A stretch of DNA of 64,000 bases from Mucilaginibacter pankratovii (lineage in GTDB: Bacteria > Bacteroidota > Bacteroidia > Sphingobacteriales > Sphingobacteriaceae), in NCBI RefSeq assembly GCF_014773265.1, contig NZ_JACWMY010000002.1, positions 644,947 through 708,946 on the forward strand. The letters run 5' to 3'. Positions within the stretch are counted from its first letter, which is position 1, and every line of letters starts with the position of its first letter. This document shows, in pieces, positions 63,821 to 64,000 of this stretch. The notes under the pieces were generated by a model that did not search any database, had not been told where the DNA came from, and saw only the letters and a program-made list of their open reading frames with translations. The position numbers were made by a program, and so were the translations under genes.

Positions 63821-63867
63821 AAAGGGAAAGCCGGTAAACTTTACGTTTACCGGCTTTCCCTTTTTTT
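63821..63867 (+). terminator. Strong intrinsic terminator
   Basis: gggaaagccggtaaac and gtttaccggctttccc form a perfect 16-bp stem with a 5-base loop, followed by seven T residues. It ends the BadF-type kinase transcript. Confidence 0.95.
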
Positions 63868-63939
63868 GCCCCATCGTCATTGCTGTAAAGGTTAGATAAT
63901 TCGGTAACAGATTAGCTTTACGTAACAAAGCTAAAAAGT

Positions 63940-64000
63940 TATGCGCATCAACACGAATGACCTAACACTGAAACGTAATTATTTGCAGACGTACCGTTTG
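63940..64000 (+). CDS. Possible start of a further gene, 3' end outside window
   Basis: An ATG at 63940 opens a frame to the window end: MRINTNDLTLKRNYLQTYRL. Placement 73 bases after a terminator and the clean frame support a gene, but 20 residues are too few to name a product. Confidence 0.4.

Noticed and set aside
63644..63928. Minus-strand frame at the right end
   Set aside because: It crosses the terminator and the 3' end of the BadF-type kinase gene in antisense; its N-terminal part is translated hairpin DNA.

Overview
The window looks like a chromosomal segment of a Bacteroidota bacterium of the Sphingobacteriaceae type (Mucilaginibacter or a close relative; this is inference). The evidence is the roughly 45% GC composition, periplasmic two-component propeller sensor kinases, many short secreted or lipoprotein genes, CAZymes with signal peptides, a Bacteroidota-style ter operon and short palindromic intergenic repeats. 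No rRNA, CRISPR array, intact transposase or integrase was seen.

Layout. 1-2776 is the 5' part of a propeller sensor kinase running off the left edge. 3007-6640 holds small housekeeping or hypothetical genes (two cupins, a YjdF-like membrane protein, a fasciclin protein, a PAP2 phosphatase). 6851-12561 is a leftward carbohydrate block: GH78 rhamnosidase, then a deacetylase/GH140 operon. 13944-16484 is a four-gene module of an uncharacterised small protein, a multi-pass membrane protein, a NarL-type kinase and a response regulator. 16717-18668 carries a small protein and a STAND/NACHT-like ATPase. 18687-25981 is a leftward nine-gene tellurite-resistance-type (ter) operon with HAD, PRTase, two TerD, TelA, two unknown proteins, TerC and PgpA. 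26077-29422 pairs an imelysin-like/di-haem peroxidase fusion with a PhoX-like lipoprotein. 29653-30508 is a MerC-Fur metal operon with a palindrome at its promoter. A GH29 fucosidase and a zinc phospholipase C-like protein follow.

The standout locus is 40559-52076, a compact leftward hybrid NRPS-PKS operon: A-PCP-KS-AT-ACP-aminotransferase (2229 aa), C-A-PCP-TE (1340 aa) and an Sfp-type PPTase. The malonyl-type AT, the lack of a ketoreductase, the in-line aminotransferase and a glycine-type second A-domain pocket together predict a beta-amino (3,4-diamino) acyl-glycine product. It is followed by a 17/7/17 perfect inverted repeat and a propeller kinase plus response regulator.

The right end (52342-64000) has a small secreted protein, an AHSA1-like protein, a hybrid kinase, a divergent HxlR/VOC pair, a stand-alone IF3 C-terminal-domain paralogue, a YiaA-like membrane protein, a long helical hypothetical protein, and a tRNA-Arg(UCU). 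A 52-bp 3' fragment of that tRNA is duplicated about 1.7 kb downstream, on the far side of a GNAT-nitrilase gene, the layout of a minimal tRNA-targeted insertion. A BadF-type sugar kinase and the first codons of another gene close the window.
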